DNA from: JAJDAH01 sp964487605
GTDB taxonomy: Bacteria; Myxococcota_A; Polyangia; Polyangiales; Polyangiaceae
Length of the DNA: 64,000 nucleotides
NCBI GenBank assembly: GCA_964487605.1
Contig: CAZARU010000026.1
Coordinates: 1 to 64,000 of the forward strand
Reading direction: 5' to 3'
Shown here piece after piece: positions 8,995 to 16,947 of the stretch. Each line of letters opens with the position of its first letter. Position 1 is the stretch's first letter. The notes under the pieces were generated by a model. That model was not told the origin of the DNA and made no database searches. It saw only the letters and a list, made by a program, of their open reading frames with translations. The position numbers and the translations under genes were made by a program.

Positions 8995-10291
8995 CGCGGG
9001 CCGGCGTCGCCCCTGGGGCCTCGCGCGCCGCCTTCCACCGCCCGAGTCGGTCCTCGATCATGACGAGGCGGTCCTGGCCCCAGAACGACTCCGCGCCCAG
9101 ACGAAAGCAGGGCACGCCCCACAGCCCTTGGGCGAACAGGGCCTCGCGGTTCGCTTCGGCCAGGGCGCGCCAGTCGTCGCTGCCGAGTCGCGCGCGCGCG
9201 GCGCTCCAGCCCAGGCCGGAACGCCGGACAATCGTCTCCAGATCGTCGTCCCGGGCGACGTCCAGCGCCTCGGCCCAGATCCCTCGGCCGGCGGAGGCGA
9301 GGAACGAGCCGGCGCGGCCCTCGGCGAGCGCGTGCTCGAAGATCGCCAGACAGCGCTCGACGCCCACGCCCACCGGGTCGCAGAGCCTCCCGAACGGTAC
9401 GCCGTGCCGGTCGGCTTCGCGCTTCGCGTCGCCGACGATGTAGAGCTGCTTCGCTCGCGGAACCGGGAGCCCGCGCATCACCATGGGAAGGACGGGGCGG
9501 ATGCGGACCTCGATGGAGTACCGCTCGGCGAGCGCGAGCGTGCGGTCGGTGGCGACGTAGGAGTAGGGACTTCGAAACGAGTAGAAGAACTCGAGCTGCG
9601 GCTTGTCTCCCAGGTGCGGGGGCGCTCCAGGATCGGGCCGCCGCGCGAGGAGCGGGGGGTGCCCGCCGCCGAGCCGGTCCTCCAGGTGGCGCAGGCGATC
9701 CACACCCCAGTACCACTCTCCGCCGTGGAGCAGCATGCCGCCCAGGTAGTGTCCCTTGGCGACGAGCAAGCGCGCACCCTCCTCCAGCATCGCTCGAGCG
9801 CTCGTCGGTGACAGCGCGCCGAGCGTCCGCTCGGCTTCGGCCAGGGCGCCGTCGTCACCGGTGTAGAGCGCGCGTCCGACGGCGAGCGACGCTTCGAGCT
9901 GCGCGGCCCAGGGCCGGTAACGCGCGAGGATTCGTTCCGCCCGCTCGATGGCGGCGTCGGACGGGACCCTCGCCGCTGCGGGAAACTCCACGGCGTAGAA
10001 GCGTGCCAACTGGTCGGCGTCGCGCACCGCGTGGGCGTGCAGCAGGTCCGGCTCCGGGGACACGTTCCGGCCAGGCGAGGACACGGGCACGAGGCGTGCG
10101 TCGAGCTCGTGGCGCTTCACGAGCTCGCCCACCAGCTGCGCCAGGAGGAACGAGTACGGGTCGTCCACCCGATGGAAGAACAGCAGCTCGCGCGATCCGC
10201 GAAGTTCGTGAACGGCGCGGCGCAGGCGACGGGCACGATCACCGAGGAACGCGTCGATGAGCGCGCCTCGCACGCGGGCCTTCGTGCTCAT
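8981..10291 (-). CDS. Tandem DsbA-like (2-hydroxychromene-2-carboxylate isomerase/GST-kappa fold) protein
   Basis: 436 residues with two copies of the same fold. Copy one, about 30-210, runs from LLFFHRVDDPYSF to GEWYWGVDRLRHLEDRL. Copy two, about 235-425, runs from LEFFYSFRSPYSYVA to GVPCFRLGAESFWGQDRL. Known relatives are HCCA isomerases and kappa glutathione transferases of about 200 residues, so this is a double-length fusion. The second copy keeps the FFYSFRSPYSY substrate/thiol-binding opening and the GVP cis-proline loop. The first copy has a weaker loop (YLGGMLLHGG) and may be structural. There is no CXXC motif. A glutathione-dependent isomerase or transferase is likely. A small lipoprotein gene lies 10 bases upstream. 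Confidence 0.85.
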   Translation of the reverse strand: MSTKARVRGALIDAFLGDRARRLRRAVHELRGSRELLFFHRVDDPYSFLLAQLVGELVKRHELDARLVPVSSPGRNVSPEPDLLHAHAVRDADQLARFYAVEFPAAARVPSDAAIERAERILARYRPWAAQLEASLAVGRALYTGDDGALAEAERTLGALSPTSARAMLEEGARLLVAKGHYLGGMLLHGGEWYWGVDRLRHLEDRLGGGHPPLLARRPDPGAPPHLGDKPQLEFFYSFRSPYSYVATDRTLALAERYSIEVRIRPVLPMVMRGLPVPRAKQLYIVGDAKREADRHGVPFGRLCDPVGVGVERCLAIFEHALAEGRAGSFLASAGRGIWAEALDVARDDDLETIVRRSGLGWSAARARLGSDDWRALAEANREALFAQGLWGVPCFRLGAESFWGQDRLVMIEDRLGRWKAAREAPGATPARVTDR

Positions 10292-10301
10292 GGGTTCGCG
10301 C

Positions 10302-10679
10302 TCAATCCACGTCGAAGCCGCACTTGGCGGCCATCGCGCTCCGCGCGGCCTCGGCCGCCTCGGCCTCCTTGCCCTCCGCTACGGCGCCGCAGAAGACGTC
10401 CTCGTACCCGATCGTCTTCTGCGCCACGCCGTTCTGCGAGCACTCGCACGACAGCGGCCCGGTGCCGCCGTCCGGCGTGGCGGAGGAGCACCGGAGCGCG
10501 AAGGTGGTGGACTCCTTGCACGTCACCGTGACGACGCATCGGAGCGGCTCGGTGGGGCTCCCGGCGCCCGGGATGAGTCGCGACGCCGCCGGGCACCGGG
10601 GATCCTCCGGAGCATCGGCGCCCGCGCACCCCGCGAGGACCACCGCCGCGAGCAGGGCTGCGATCGCTGCAGCGTTCAT
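10302..10679 (-). CDS. Small Cys-rich lipoprotein, function unknown
   Basis: 125 residues. I chose ATG 10679 rather than the in-frame GTG at 10688 because a TAGAGT box ends seven bases before the ATG and overlaps the GTG. The signal ends in VLAGC (Cys17). The mature part has six further cysteines (RCPAAS, RCVVTVTC, RCSS, CECS, FCGA, KCGFD) and an Ala/Glu-rich helix. It lies 10 bases before the tandem DsbA-like gene and is probably co-transcribed with it. No family recognised. Confidence 0.7.
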   Translation of the reverse strand: MNAAAIAALLAAVVLAGCAGADAPEDPRCPAASRLIPGAGSPTEPLRCVVTVTCKESTTFALRCSSATPDGGTGPLSCECSQNGVAQKTIGYEDVFCGAVAEGKEAEAAEAARSAMAAKCGFDVD

Positions 10680-10686
10680 CGGTCGC

Positions 10687-10692
10687 ACTCTA
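10687..10692 (-). promoter_or_regulatory. Predicted -10 box (TAGAGT), leaderless
   Basis: On the minus strand TAGAGT is followed by seven bases and then the ATG at 10679. No Shine-Dalgarno sequence is present. The spacing fits transcription starting at the A of ATG. Confidence 0.4.
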
Positions 10693-10734
10693 CGTGAGGC
10701 GCAGGGCAGCGCGAAGCCACTCGATCGCCGAGCT

Positions 10735-11661
10735 TCAGCGCGTGGGGAGCTTCAGCCGCCCCGTGCGCTTCGCGGGTGCAGGCGCGGGGCCGGCCCCAGG
10801 AGCGGGAGCGGGCGGAGTCGTCGGCGCGGCGGTCGCGCCAGGAGCGGGAGCGGGAGCCGGACCGGGCGCGGGGGTCGGGCCGGGCGCAGGAGCCGGGCCG
10901 GGAGCTGGCGTCGGTCCGGGAGCGGGAGCCGGGCTCGGTGCGGTCTTGCCCGGTGCCGTCTTTCCGTCGCTGGGGGGAGAGGGGCGGCGCACCGCCGGGC
11001 CAGGTGCCGGCGCCGGTGAGGGCGCTGCTCGCTCGGTGTCGCTCGCCGGCTCGCTCGCGGGGTCGCTCGTCGGCTCGGGCTTGACCTGCGCGGGCGCGGT
11101 CACCGCGCCGGTGTCGAGCGCTTGCGGTGCCTCTTCCGAACCGCCACTGCGGGCCATGAGCGCGATGGCGATACCGCCGCCGAGAAGGCCGAGCGCCGCC
11201 ACCAGGAGTCCAATGAGGAGCCCACCGCGGCGCGCCGGCCGCGCGGGCGGTCCCGGTGCGAAACCCGGCGGCGTTGGCGCTCCGAACGCGGCGGGCGCGA
11301 AGCCCGGCGAGGGGCCGCCAGGGGCCAGGACACCCGGCCCGTGCGGCGGAGCATGCCATCCGCCGGCGGGCGCTGCGGGTGGCGACTGCGGTGCCGCGAA
11401 CGGTGCGGCGTCGAGAACCGGTGGTTCTCCCGGCTGTGTGGTCCCGGGTCGCGCCCACGCTCCCGGCGGCTCGGCCGGTGTCGGCGCCGGCAGGGGCGGA
11501 TCGTCCACGAGCGTGGGCGGAACCTGAGCCCGGGCGGCGGTCGGGGCGCCCGGCGCGAGCGGATTCTCACCCGGCGGCGGAAAGTGCCCAGGCTCCGGAT
11601 CGACCGTACCTTCCAGGGCTGCGGTTCCCCCTGGGCCCTGGCGCTCGGAACCGTCGCTCAC
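10735..11661 (-). CDS. Pro/Ala-rich single-pass membrane protein
   Basis: 308 residues, GTG start. Residues 1-150 are Pro/Ala/Gly-rich and probably cytoplasmic. A transmembrane helix (LLIGLLVAALGLLGGGIAIA) sits near 152-175, followed by an extracytoplasmic Pro/Ala/Gly tail ending RLKLPTR. The layout resembles the juxtamembrane and outer part of the kinase at 14508-16142 but with no kinase domain. The opposite strand is also open here. I prefer this strand because it has a membrane helix with an Arg-rich inside flank and a TAGGAC box six bases before the start. Function unknown. Confidence 0.65.
   Translation of the reverse strand: MSDGSERQGPGGTAALEGTVDPEPGHFPPPGENPLAPGAPTAARAQVPPTLVDDPPLPAPTPAEPPGAWARPGTTQPGEPPVLDAAPFAAPQSPPAAPAGGWHAPPHGPGVLAPGGPSPGFAPAAFGAPTPPGFAPGPPARPARRGGLLIGLLVAALGLLGGGIAIALMARSGGSEEAPQALDTGAVTAPAQVKPEPTSDPASEPASDTERAAPSPAPAPGPAVRRPSPPSDGKTAPGKTAPSPAPAPGPTPAPGPAPAPGPTPAPGPAPAPAPGATAAPTTPPAPAPGAGPAPAPAKRTGRLKLPTR
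10775..10940 (-). repeat. Pro/Ala/Gly-encoding degenerate tandem repeat
   Basis: The C-terminal tail of the 10735-11661 gene repeats the unit PTPAPGPAPAPG (36 bases) with shorter PAPAPG variants. On the plus strand this reads as degenerate repeats of gggagccgg-like units. It probably expands and contracts by slippage. Confidence 0.55.
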
Positions 11662-11667
11662 GCGCCC

Positions 11668-11673
11668 GTCCTA
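11668..11673 (-). promoter_or_regulatory. Predicted -10 box (TAGGAC), leaderless
   Basis: On the minus strand TAGGAC ends six bases before the GTG at 11661, without a ribosome site. It is a weaker match to the consensus (final T replaced by C) but has the same placement as the other boxes. Confidence 0.3.
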
Positions 11674-11729
11674 CCGAATTCGTGCGCGGGTGGCCAGCGT
11701 CGTCCGCGTGTCCCCGCGTCACGTGGGCG

Positions 11730-12743
11730 TCAAGGCGTCCGGGTGGTGCCGATCGCAGTGGGCCCCGCGAGGTCTCGCTGCCACGCGTCCAGTGCGTCGA
11801 GGGCCGCCGGCGATTCGACGGCCGACCACCCGGCGACGCGCTCGCCGGGGTGAGCCTCCTCGAAGCTCGCGACGGAGAACGGAGCGCGAGCGTACGGCGC
11901 GAGGCGTTCGGGGACGAAGCCCAGCGCGACGTCGGCGCTTCGCGTGTAGCTGCTCCAGAGCCCGTCGCTGCAGGCGTAGCAGGCCGGTGCGGTGAAGCGC
12001 GCGCCGACTTCGAGCAGGCCTTCACCAGTCCACCGCGGGAGCAGCCGCGTGAGCACGACGTCCTCCGCCCTCAGCTCGCCGAAGCCCGCCTGGTCGTCGG
12101 CAGCGAACATGCGCAGGGCCTCGCCTCGAGCCGATCTGCTCACCGCGTCGCCGTCGGCGTCCGTGAGCGGCTCGAGGGCTGCCTGCGCCCGGACATCGAA
12201 GGCCATGGAGCGGACCTCGACGTGCCCGTGGGCGCCACACGAGTAGGTCCAGACGTGCTCGACCAGGAAGAGGTAGGGGCCCACCGATGCGACGGCCGCG
12301 ATCCGGTGGTCGATGTCCGCCACCTCGTCGAGAGGAGCCGCGGAGACTTCGACCTTCGTGCCTCGACCCAGCCGCTCGAGGGTCGCGCGGAGCGCCGGTT
12401 TGGTCCCCACGGTCTTGCCGCGCGGCCCGTCGTCGCCCTGCCAGTCGCACTCGTAGAGCGTGACGGCGGTGGTCTCGAGCTCGAGCCTCCAGACGTCGCT
12501 GCCTGCCGCGATCAACACGCCGTCCGCCAGTCGCTGCGTCGTGGCGCCGGGACGCGTCCGGTGGGTGACGACGCGGTCCTCGGCGTCCGTCGTCCACACG
12601 AGCAGGTCCGGACCGGCGCCGGGGGGCGCGTCGCCTCCGGTCGGCGCGGGCCCCACCTGCACGCTCGTCCGTGTCGGTTCGCGTCCGGTCACGGGGCTCG
12701 CGCACGCCACCGCGAGGAGCAACGAGGGGACCGCGCGCAACAT
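11730..12743 (-). CDS. Putative lipoprotein, function unknown
   Basis: 337 residues from ATG 12743, which places a signal ending AVACAS (Cys14). The open frame extends further upstream, but that part is Arg/Gly-rich and overlaps the end of fabH. The mature protein alternates short beta strands with charged loops (DVWRLELETTAVTLYECDW, PYLFLVEHVWTY, ACYACSDGLWSSY). I recognise no catalytic motif. Pairs of cysteines at the start, centre and end may form disulfides, which fits the envelope. It lies between fabH and the Pro-rich membrane protein on the same strand. Confidence 0.7.
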   Translation of the reverse strand: MLRAVPSLLLAVACASPVTGREPTRTSVQVGPAPTGGDAPPGAGPDLLVWTTDAEDRVVTHRTRPGATTQRLADGVLIAAGSDVWRLELETTAVTLYECDWQGDDGPRGKTVGTKPALRATLERLGRGTKVEVSAAPLDEVADIDHRIAAVASVGPYLFLVEHVWTYSCGAHGHVEVRSMAFDVRAQAALEPLTDADGDAVSRSARGEALRMFAADDQAGFGELRAEDVVLTRLLPRWTGEGLLEVGARFTAPACYACSDGLWSSYTRSADVALGFVPERLAPYARAPFSVASFEEAHPGERVAGWSAVESPAALDALDAWQRDLAGPTAIGTTRTP

Positions 12744-12808
12744 GCTCGTCGATCCGACCAACGCCGGTCGCACCGGATGGAATTCCGCAGGCCGATGCGC
12801 GCCCGGCT

Positions 12809-13807
12809 TCAGAAACGCAGCACGGCGCCGGCCCACGTATAGCCCGCCCCGAACGCCGCGAAGAGCACCGTCGTCCCGTCCTTGATGCGCCCCTGCTCGA
12901 GCGCCGCGTCCAGCGCCATGGGGATCGTCGCGGCGGTCGTGTTGCCGTACTTCTCGATGTTGTGGACCACCTTCTCGTCGCCCAGGCCCAGGTTCGCGGC
13001 GACCATCTGGTTGATGCGCATGTTCGCCTGATGCGGCACGAAGAGGTCGATCTGCTCCATCGTCAAACCCGCGTCGGCCACGGCCTGCCTCGCGGCGGCC
13101 GGCATCTTCTCCACGGCCCACCGGAACACCTGCTTGCCCACCATCTTGGGGTAGTGGCGGCCCTCCGCCAGCATCTGCGGCGTCAGGCGCGGCACTCTTG
13201 CGCTCGCCGGTGCCTCGACCCAGAGCTCCTTCGCCCCCGTCCCGTCGGCGCCCAGGTTCATGGAGAGAAGCCCGTGCGCGTCGTCCTTGGCGGCGCCGAC
13301 GACGACGGCGCCCGCGCCATCCCCGAAGAGTACCGCGACGTCTCGCCCGCGATCAGCGAGTTCGATGCCGGTGGAGTGGACCTCCGCGCCCACCACCAGG
13401 ACGTGGCGGTAGGTGCCGGCGCGAATCCAGGCATCGGCGACGCTGAGGGAGTACAAGAACCCCGAGCACTGGTTGCGGACGTCGAGCGCCGGCTTCCCGT
13501 TCAGGCCCAGCTTGTCGCCCAGGAGGCAGCCGGACCCTGGGAAGTTGTAGTCCGGCGACAGCGTGGCGAACACGATGGCGTCGACGTCGGCGACCTGAAT
13601 CCCCGCGCGTTCGATGGCGGTCTTGCTGGCGGGAACCGCGAGGTCGCTCGCCCCGATGCCGTCGTGTTCGATGAAGCGGCGCTCACGAATGCCGGACCGC
13701 GTGAAGATCCAGTCGTCGCTCGTGGTCATCAGCTTCGCCAGGTCGTCGTTGGTGACGACCTTGGTCGGCGCGTAGCTTCCAATTCCGAGGATCGTGGATC
13801 TGGTCAT
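12809..13807 (-). CDS. fabH: 3-oxoacyl-ACP synthase III (KAS III)
   Basis: 332 residues, the usual length. KAS III condenses acetyl-CoA (or a branched primer) with malonyl-ACP to start fatty acid synthesis in the cytosol. The catalytic triad is visible: Cys114 in RNQCSGFLY, His259 in VPHQANMRI and Asn289 in KYGNTTAAT. The Gly-rich end AAFGAGYTWAGAVLRF is typical. GGAG lies five bases before the ATG. No other fab gene is nearby, so it is an isolated copy. It could be a housekeeping enzyme or a branched-chain or secondary-metabolite starter synthase. It is divergent from def. Confidence 0.95.
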   Translation of the reverse strand: MTRSTILGIGSYAPTKVVTNDDLAKLMTTSDDWIFTRSGIRERRFIEHDGIGASDLAVPASKTAIERAGIQVADVDAIVFATLSPDYNFPGSGCLLGDKLGLNGKPALDVRNQCSGFLYSLSVADAWIRAGTYRHVLVVGAEVHSTGIELADRGRDVAVLFGDGAGAVVVGAAKDDAHGLLSMNLGADGTGAKELWVEAPASARVPRLTPQMLAEGRHYPKMVGKQVFRWAVEKMPAAARQAVADAGLTMEQIDLFVPHQANMRINQMVAANLGLGDEKVVHNIEKYGNTTAATIPMALDAALEQGRIKDGTTVLFAAFGAGYTWAGAVLRF

Positions 13808-13911
13808 GTGCTCTCCGTGTGCCAGGCGAGCGTGCCGTCACGCCCGCGGACCGTCGGGGAGCCTGGATCGCCGTGCGGCGTCACTTCACTCCTCGCGAGG
13901 CGAGGGGCTGC

Positions 13912-13917
13912 TACCAT
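13912..13917 (+). promoter_or_regulatory. Predicted extended -10 (TGC-TACCAT) for def, leaderless
   Basis: TACCAT is preceded by TGC (extended -10 form TGn) and ends six bases before the ATG at 13924. It decides that start over in-frame codons further upstream. Confidence 0.45.
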
Positions 13918-13923
13918 GGCGGA

Positions 13924-14505
13924 ATGACCCTCCGCAAGATCGCCCAGCTCGGCGAACCGGTACTTCGACGCCGTGCGGCAGAGGTGCCTGCAGAGCTGCT
14001 CGCGTCACGCGAGATGCAGACGCTCGTCGACGACATGATTGACACGATGCGTGATGCGAACGGCGCGGGCATCGCCGCGCCTCAAGTCTTCGAGTCCGTG
14101 CGAGTCTCCGTGATCGAGGTCCACGGCAACCCGCGCTATCCGGACTTCCCGGCGATCCCCCTGCTCGTCCTGGTCAATCCGGTCGTGCGGCCGGCCGTCG
14201 GTGTCGCCCCACTGCGCGACGAGGACGCGATCCAGATGTACGAGGGATGCCTGTCGGTCGCCGGGGTCCGCGGCAGGGTGCGCCGCCCTCGGCGAGTGAC
14301 GTGGTCCGCTCTCGACCGAGCGGGGCGACCCATCGAAGGAACGTGGGAGGGCGTTCCCGCCGCCATCCTCCAGCACGAGACCGATCACCTCGACGGCGTT
14401 CTGTTCGTCGACCGCGTCGAGCCGACGTCCCTCACGTTCCTCGAGCAGTACGATCGCCACGTCCCTCGCGACGAGCGGATTCGTGACGGAAGACACGTCG
14501 GCTGA
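13924..14505 (+). CDS. def: Peptide deformylase
   Basis: 193 residues. It removes the N-formyl group from nascent proteins. All three family motifs are intact: GAGIAAPQ at 47-54, EGCLS at 107-111 and HETDH at 151-155. The metal ligands are therefore Cys109, His151 and His155, with Glu152 as the general base. The ATG at 13924 is chosen because it gives the standard N-terminus and has a -10-like box six bases upstream. Only two bases separate its stop from the kinase GTG at 14508, so the two are almost certainly co-translated, an unusual pairing for def. The usual partner fmt is absent here. Confidence 0.95.
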   Translation: MTLRKIAQLGEPVLRRRAAEVPAELLASREMQTLVDDMIDTMRDANGAGIAAPQVFESVRVSVIEVHGNPRYPDFPAIPLLVLVNPVVRPAVGVAPLRDEDAIQMYEGCLSVAGVRGRVRRPRRVTWSALDRAGRPIEGTWEGVPAAILQHETDHLDGVLFVDRVEPTSLTFLEQYDRHVPRDERIRDGRHVG

Positions 14506-14507
14506 CC

Positions 14508-16142
14508 GTGCGCGATCGATCGGGCGACGTCGTCGGCGGGAAGTACCGCATCGGTCGTCTGATCGGCGACGGCGGAATGGGCACGGTGTACGAGGCCAAG
14601 CACGAAGTGCTCGGCACCGCGGTCGCGCTCAAGTTCCTGCACCCCGAGCTCGCGAAGCGCCCCGGGCTCGTCGCCAGGTTCCTCCGCGAGGCGCAGGTCT
14701 CTGCGCGCATCCAGAGTCCCCATGTCACGCGAGTGACCGACGTCGAGCAATCGCCCGACGGGAGCGCCTTCATCGTGATGGAGCTGCTCTCGGGCGAGTC
14801 GCTTCAGGAGGTCCTCGATCGCGAACGCAAGCTCGCCGTCCCGCGAGCCGTCGATCACGCGCTCCAGATCCTGGCGGGGCTCGAGGCCGCCCACGCGCTC
14901 TCCGTCGTGCACCGAGATCTCAAGCCGGACAACGTCTTCGTCTCGCCGTCGCACGGCGGGCCGCTCCTTCGGCTGCTCGATTTCGGCATCGCGAAGGTGC
15001 GCGAGAGCACCGAGTACAAGAAGGGCCTGACTCGGCCGGGGGCGCTCATGGGAACGCCGGAGTACATGGCGCCCGAGCAGGCCTTCGCGGCAGATCAGGT
15101 CGATCACCGGGCCGATCTCTACTCCGTGGGCGCCATGCTGTACGAGATGCTCTCCGGCGATCGGCCGGCCTACGGCGACGATGCGCGCGCCATCGCCGAG
15201 GCGGTGATGGCTGGCCGCGTGCGGCGGCTCGAGTCCCTGGCCCCCGACGTGCCGCCGGGCCTCGCCGAAGTCGTTCATCGCGCGATGGATCCCGTGCCTG
15301 CTCGGCGCTTCGGATCGGCGCACGAGATGCGGCAGGCGCTCGCGCCCCACGCCACCGAGTTGAGCCACGCCGGTCGGCTCGCGGCCTCGACCGCCCCGCT
15401 GGCAGAGCGCGGGACCCCGCCGCCGGTGGCGAGCACTCCGCCGACGCTCGACGACGCGCCCGCGCTCGGCACGGCCGCCCCGCGCTCGGCGTCGACGCCG
15501 CCGACGGCGCCCGACGCCGCGCCCATCACGGCGCCGTCGGTGATCTCCGCGGCTTCCGGCACCGCCGTCGGGCCGGTGCTCGCCCATGGCGCGCACGTCA
15601 TGTCGCACGGCGCGCCGGGCATCGCTCCGTGGGGCGCGCCGGGCGCGCCGCCTCTGCCGCAGGGCAGGGGTGTCGGTGCGCTCGTCGCACTCTTGCTCGG
15701 CGTCGTCGTTGCCGGCGGCGTCATCGCGCTCGTCGTCACCCAGCGGTCGCCGAGCGCGGACGACCCCCCGGCACTGTTCACGAGTGCGCCCCCGACGACG
15801 CTCACGTCCCAGGGACCGCCCGCTGTCGCTCCCGACCTTCCCGCCGCCGACCCGCCGCCGCGTCCGTCGCCCGACCCGCCGCGGACGTCACCCGGTCCGC
15901 GACCGGGTTTGCCTGCGCCCGGCCCTGGCCCAGCCCCGAAAGCGGACGCGGGCGCCGCTCCCCCACGACCCCAGCCCGACGCCGGCCGCACCCCCATCCC
16001 CCCGGGGATCCCGCTTCCGCCCGGTTTCGCGTCGGCGTTGCCCCCGGGGATCCCCACCACCATTCCGACGTTCTTCCCGATCCCTGGCTTCGGCGTGCCT
16101 CCCGCGCCGTCGCCGTTGCCGGCACCCGCGCCCGCGCCGTGA
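14508..16142 (+). CDS. Transmembrane Ser/Thr protein kinase with Pro-rich outer tail
   Basis: 544 residues, GTG start two bases after def. The kinase domain spans about 13-280, with Gly loop GDGGMGTVYEA, Lys42 (ALKFLHP), catalytic HRDLKPDN (Asp137), DFG at 158-160 and MAPEQ at 187-191. An Ala/Pro-rich linker follows, then a membrane helix at about 389-411 (ALVALLLGVVVAGGVIALVV) and a tail rich in Pro, Ala and Gly with no recognisable sensor fold. All catalytic residues are present, so it should be active. Coupling to def suggests constitutive expression. Confidence 0.93.
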   Translation: MRDRSGDVVGGKYRIGRLIGDGGMGTVYEAKHEVLGTAVALKFLHPELAKRPGLVARFLREAQVSARIQSPHVTRVTDVEQSPDGSAFIVMELLSGESLQEVLDRERKLAVPRAVDHALQILAGLEAAHALSVVHRDLKPDNVFVSPSHGGPLLRLLDFGIAKVRESTEYKKGLTRPGALMGTPEYMAPEQAFAADQVDHRADLYSVGAMLYEMLSGDRPAYGDDARAIAEAVMAGRVRRLESLAPDVPPGLAEVVHRAMDPVPARRFGSAHEMRQALAPHATELSHAGRLAASTAPLAERGTPPPVASTPPTLDDAPALGTAAPRSASTPPTAPDAAPITAPSVISAASGTAVGPVLAHGAHVMSHGAPGIAPWGAPGAPPLPQGRGVGALVALLLGVVVAGGVIALVVTQRSPSADDPPALFTSAPPTTLTSQGPPAVAPDLPAADPPPRPSPDPPRTSPGPRPGLPAPGPGPAPKADAGAAPPRPQPDAGRTPIPPGIPLPPGFASALPPGIPTTIPTFFPIPGFGVPPAPSPLPAPAPAP

Positions 16143-16203
16143 CGTCATCCGTGACCCGCGAGAAACCTTGCCGCAACCCCATGATGGCCAGGCTCGCCCA
16201 TCC

Positions 16204-16947
16204 ATGAGCGCCAGCGAGACCGTCGATGACTTCGCGAGCTCGATGCCCGCCGACTATCGCTTGCGCTTCGACGCCCCTGCCATCGCCGCGCACGCCGCGC
16301 TCGTGGCGTCGCGCCACGACGCGCCGCTTCGTGTGGGGCTGGTGGGGGAAGAACCTGGGCGCGTCGTCGTGTGCGTCGCTGCGGACGACCGACCGGGGTT
16401 GCTCTCGCTCATCACGGCGGCGTTCGTGCTCGAGGGCGTGGACGTGCTCGAGGGGGATGCGTGGTGCCGGCAGCGCGCGGACGGCGCGCCGGAGGCCGTG
16501 GACGTCTTCTGGGTTCGCTCGATCGACGGAGCGCCCGTCGACGCCGATCGCGTGAATCGCGTGCGTGCCACGCTCGAGGGGCTCATCTCCGGCATGCCGG
16601 CGTCGCCTAGGCGCAGCGCGCGGACGGAAGCCAAGCCGGCGAAAGCTCTCCCGCCACCCACCTGCGTGCGGTTCCTCGAGGGCGCGGATGGTGGGCTCGC
16701 GGTGCTCGAGGTCGAAACCGGGGATCGATCGGGCCTGCTGCATGCCGTCACGCGGGCGCTGTTCGCGGAGCGCGTCCAGATCGTCAGGTCCGAAGTGCGG
16801 ACGAAGGGCGACCGCGTGCTCGACCGCTTCACCGTCGTCGAGTTCGACGGCGCGCCGATCGACGAACGACGGCGCCTCGACGTTCAGGTCGCGGTGCTCG
16901 GCGCCATCGAGAGCGAGCAGACGCCGCGCGCGCCGGGCGCCGCTTGA
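16204..16947 (+). CDS. Stand-alone double ACT-domain protein
   Basis: 247 residues from ATG 16204. Two ACT-like regulatory domains are visible: one at about 50-125 (VVVCVAADDRPGLLSLITAAF) and one at about 160-235 (GLAVLEVETGDRSGLLHAVT). Both carry the DRPGLL/DRSGLL turn seen in the C-terminal ACT pair of GlnD uridylyltransferase. The nucleotidyltransferase and HD domains of GlnD are absent. A small-molecule (amino acid or nitrogen) sensor is likely, target unknown. The 3' end overlaps the convergent glycosyltransferase gene by 64 bases. Confidence 0.85.
   Translation: MSASETVDDFASSMPADYRLRFDAPAIAAHAALVASRHDAPLRVGLVGEEPGRVVVCVAADDRPGLLSLITAAFVLEGVDVLEGDAWCRQRADGAPEAVDVFWVRSIDGAPVDADRVNRVRATLEGLISGMPASPRRSARTEAKPAKALPPPTCVRFLEGADGGLAVLEVETGDRSGLLHAVTRALFAERVQIVRSEVRTKGDRVLDRFTVVEFDGAPIDERRRLDVQVAVLGAIESEQTPRAPGAA

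Noticed and set aside
10694..11527. Plus-strand Gly/Ala-rich frame opposite the Pro-rich membrane protein
   Set aside because: It is the mirror of Pro/Ala repeats; the minus strand has a membrane helix, a start with a -10 box and co-directional neighbours.
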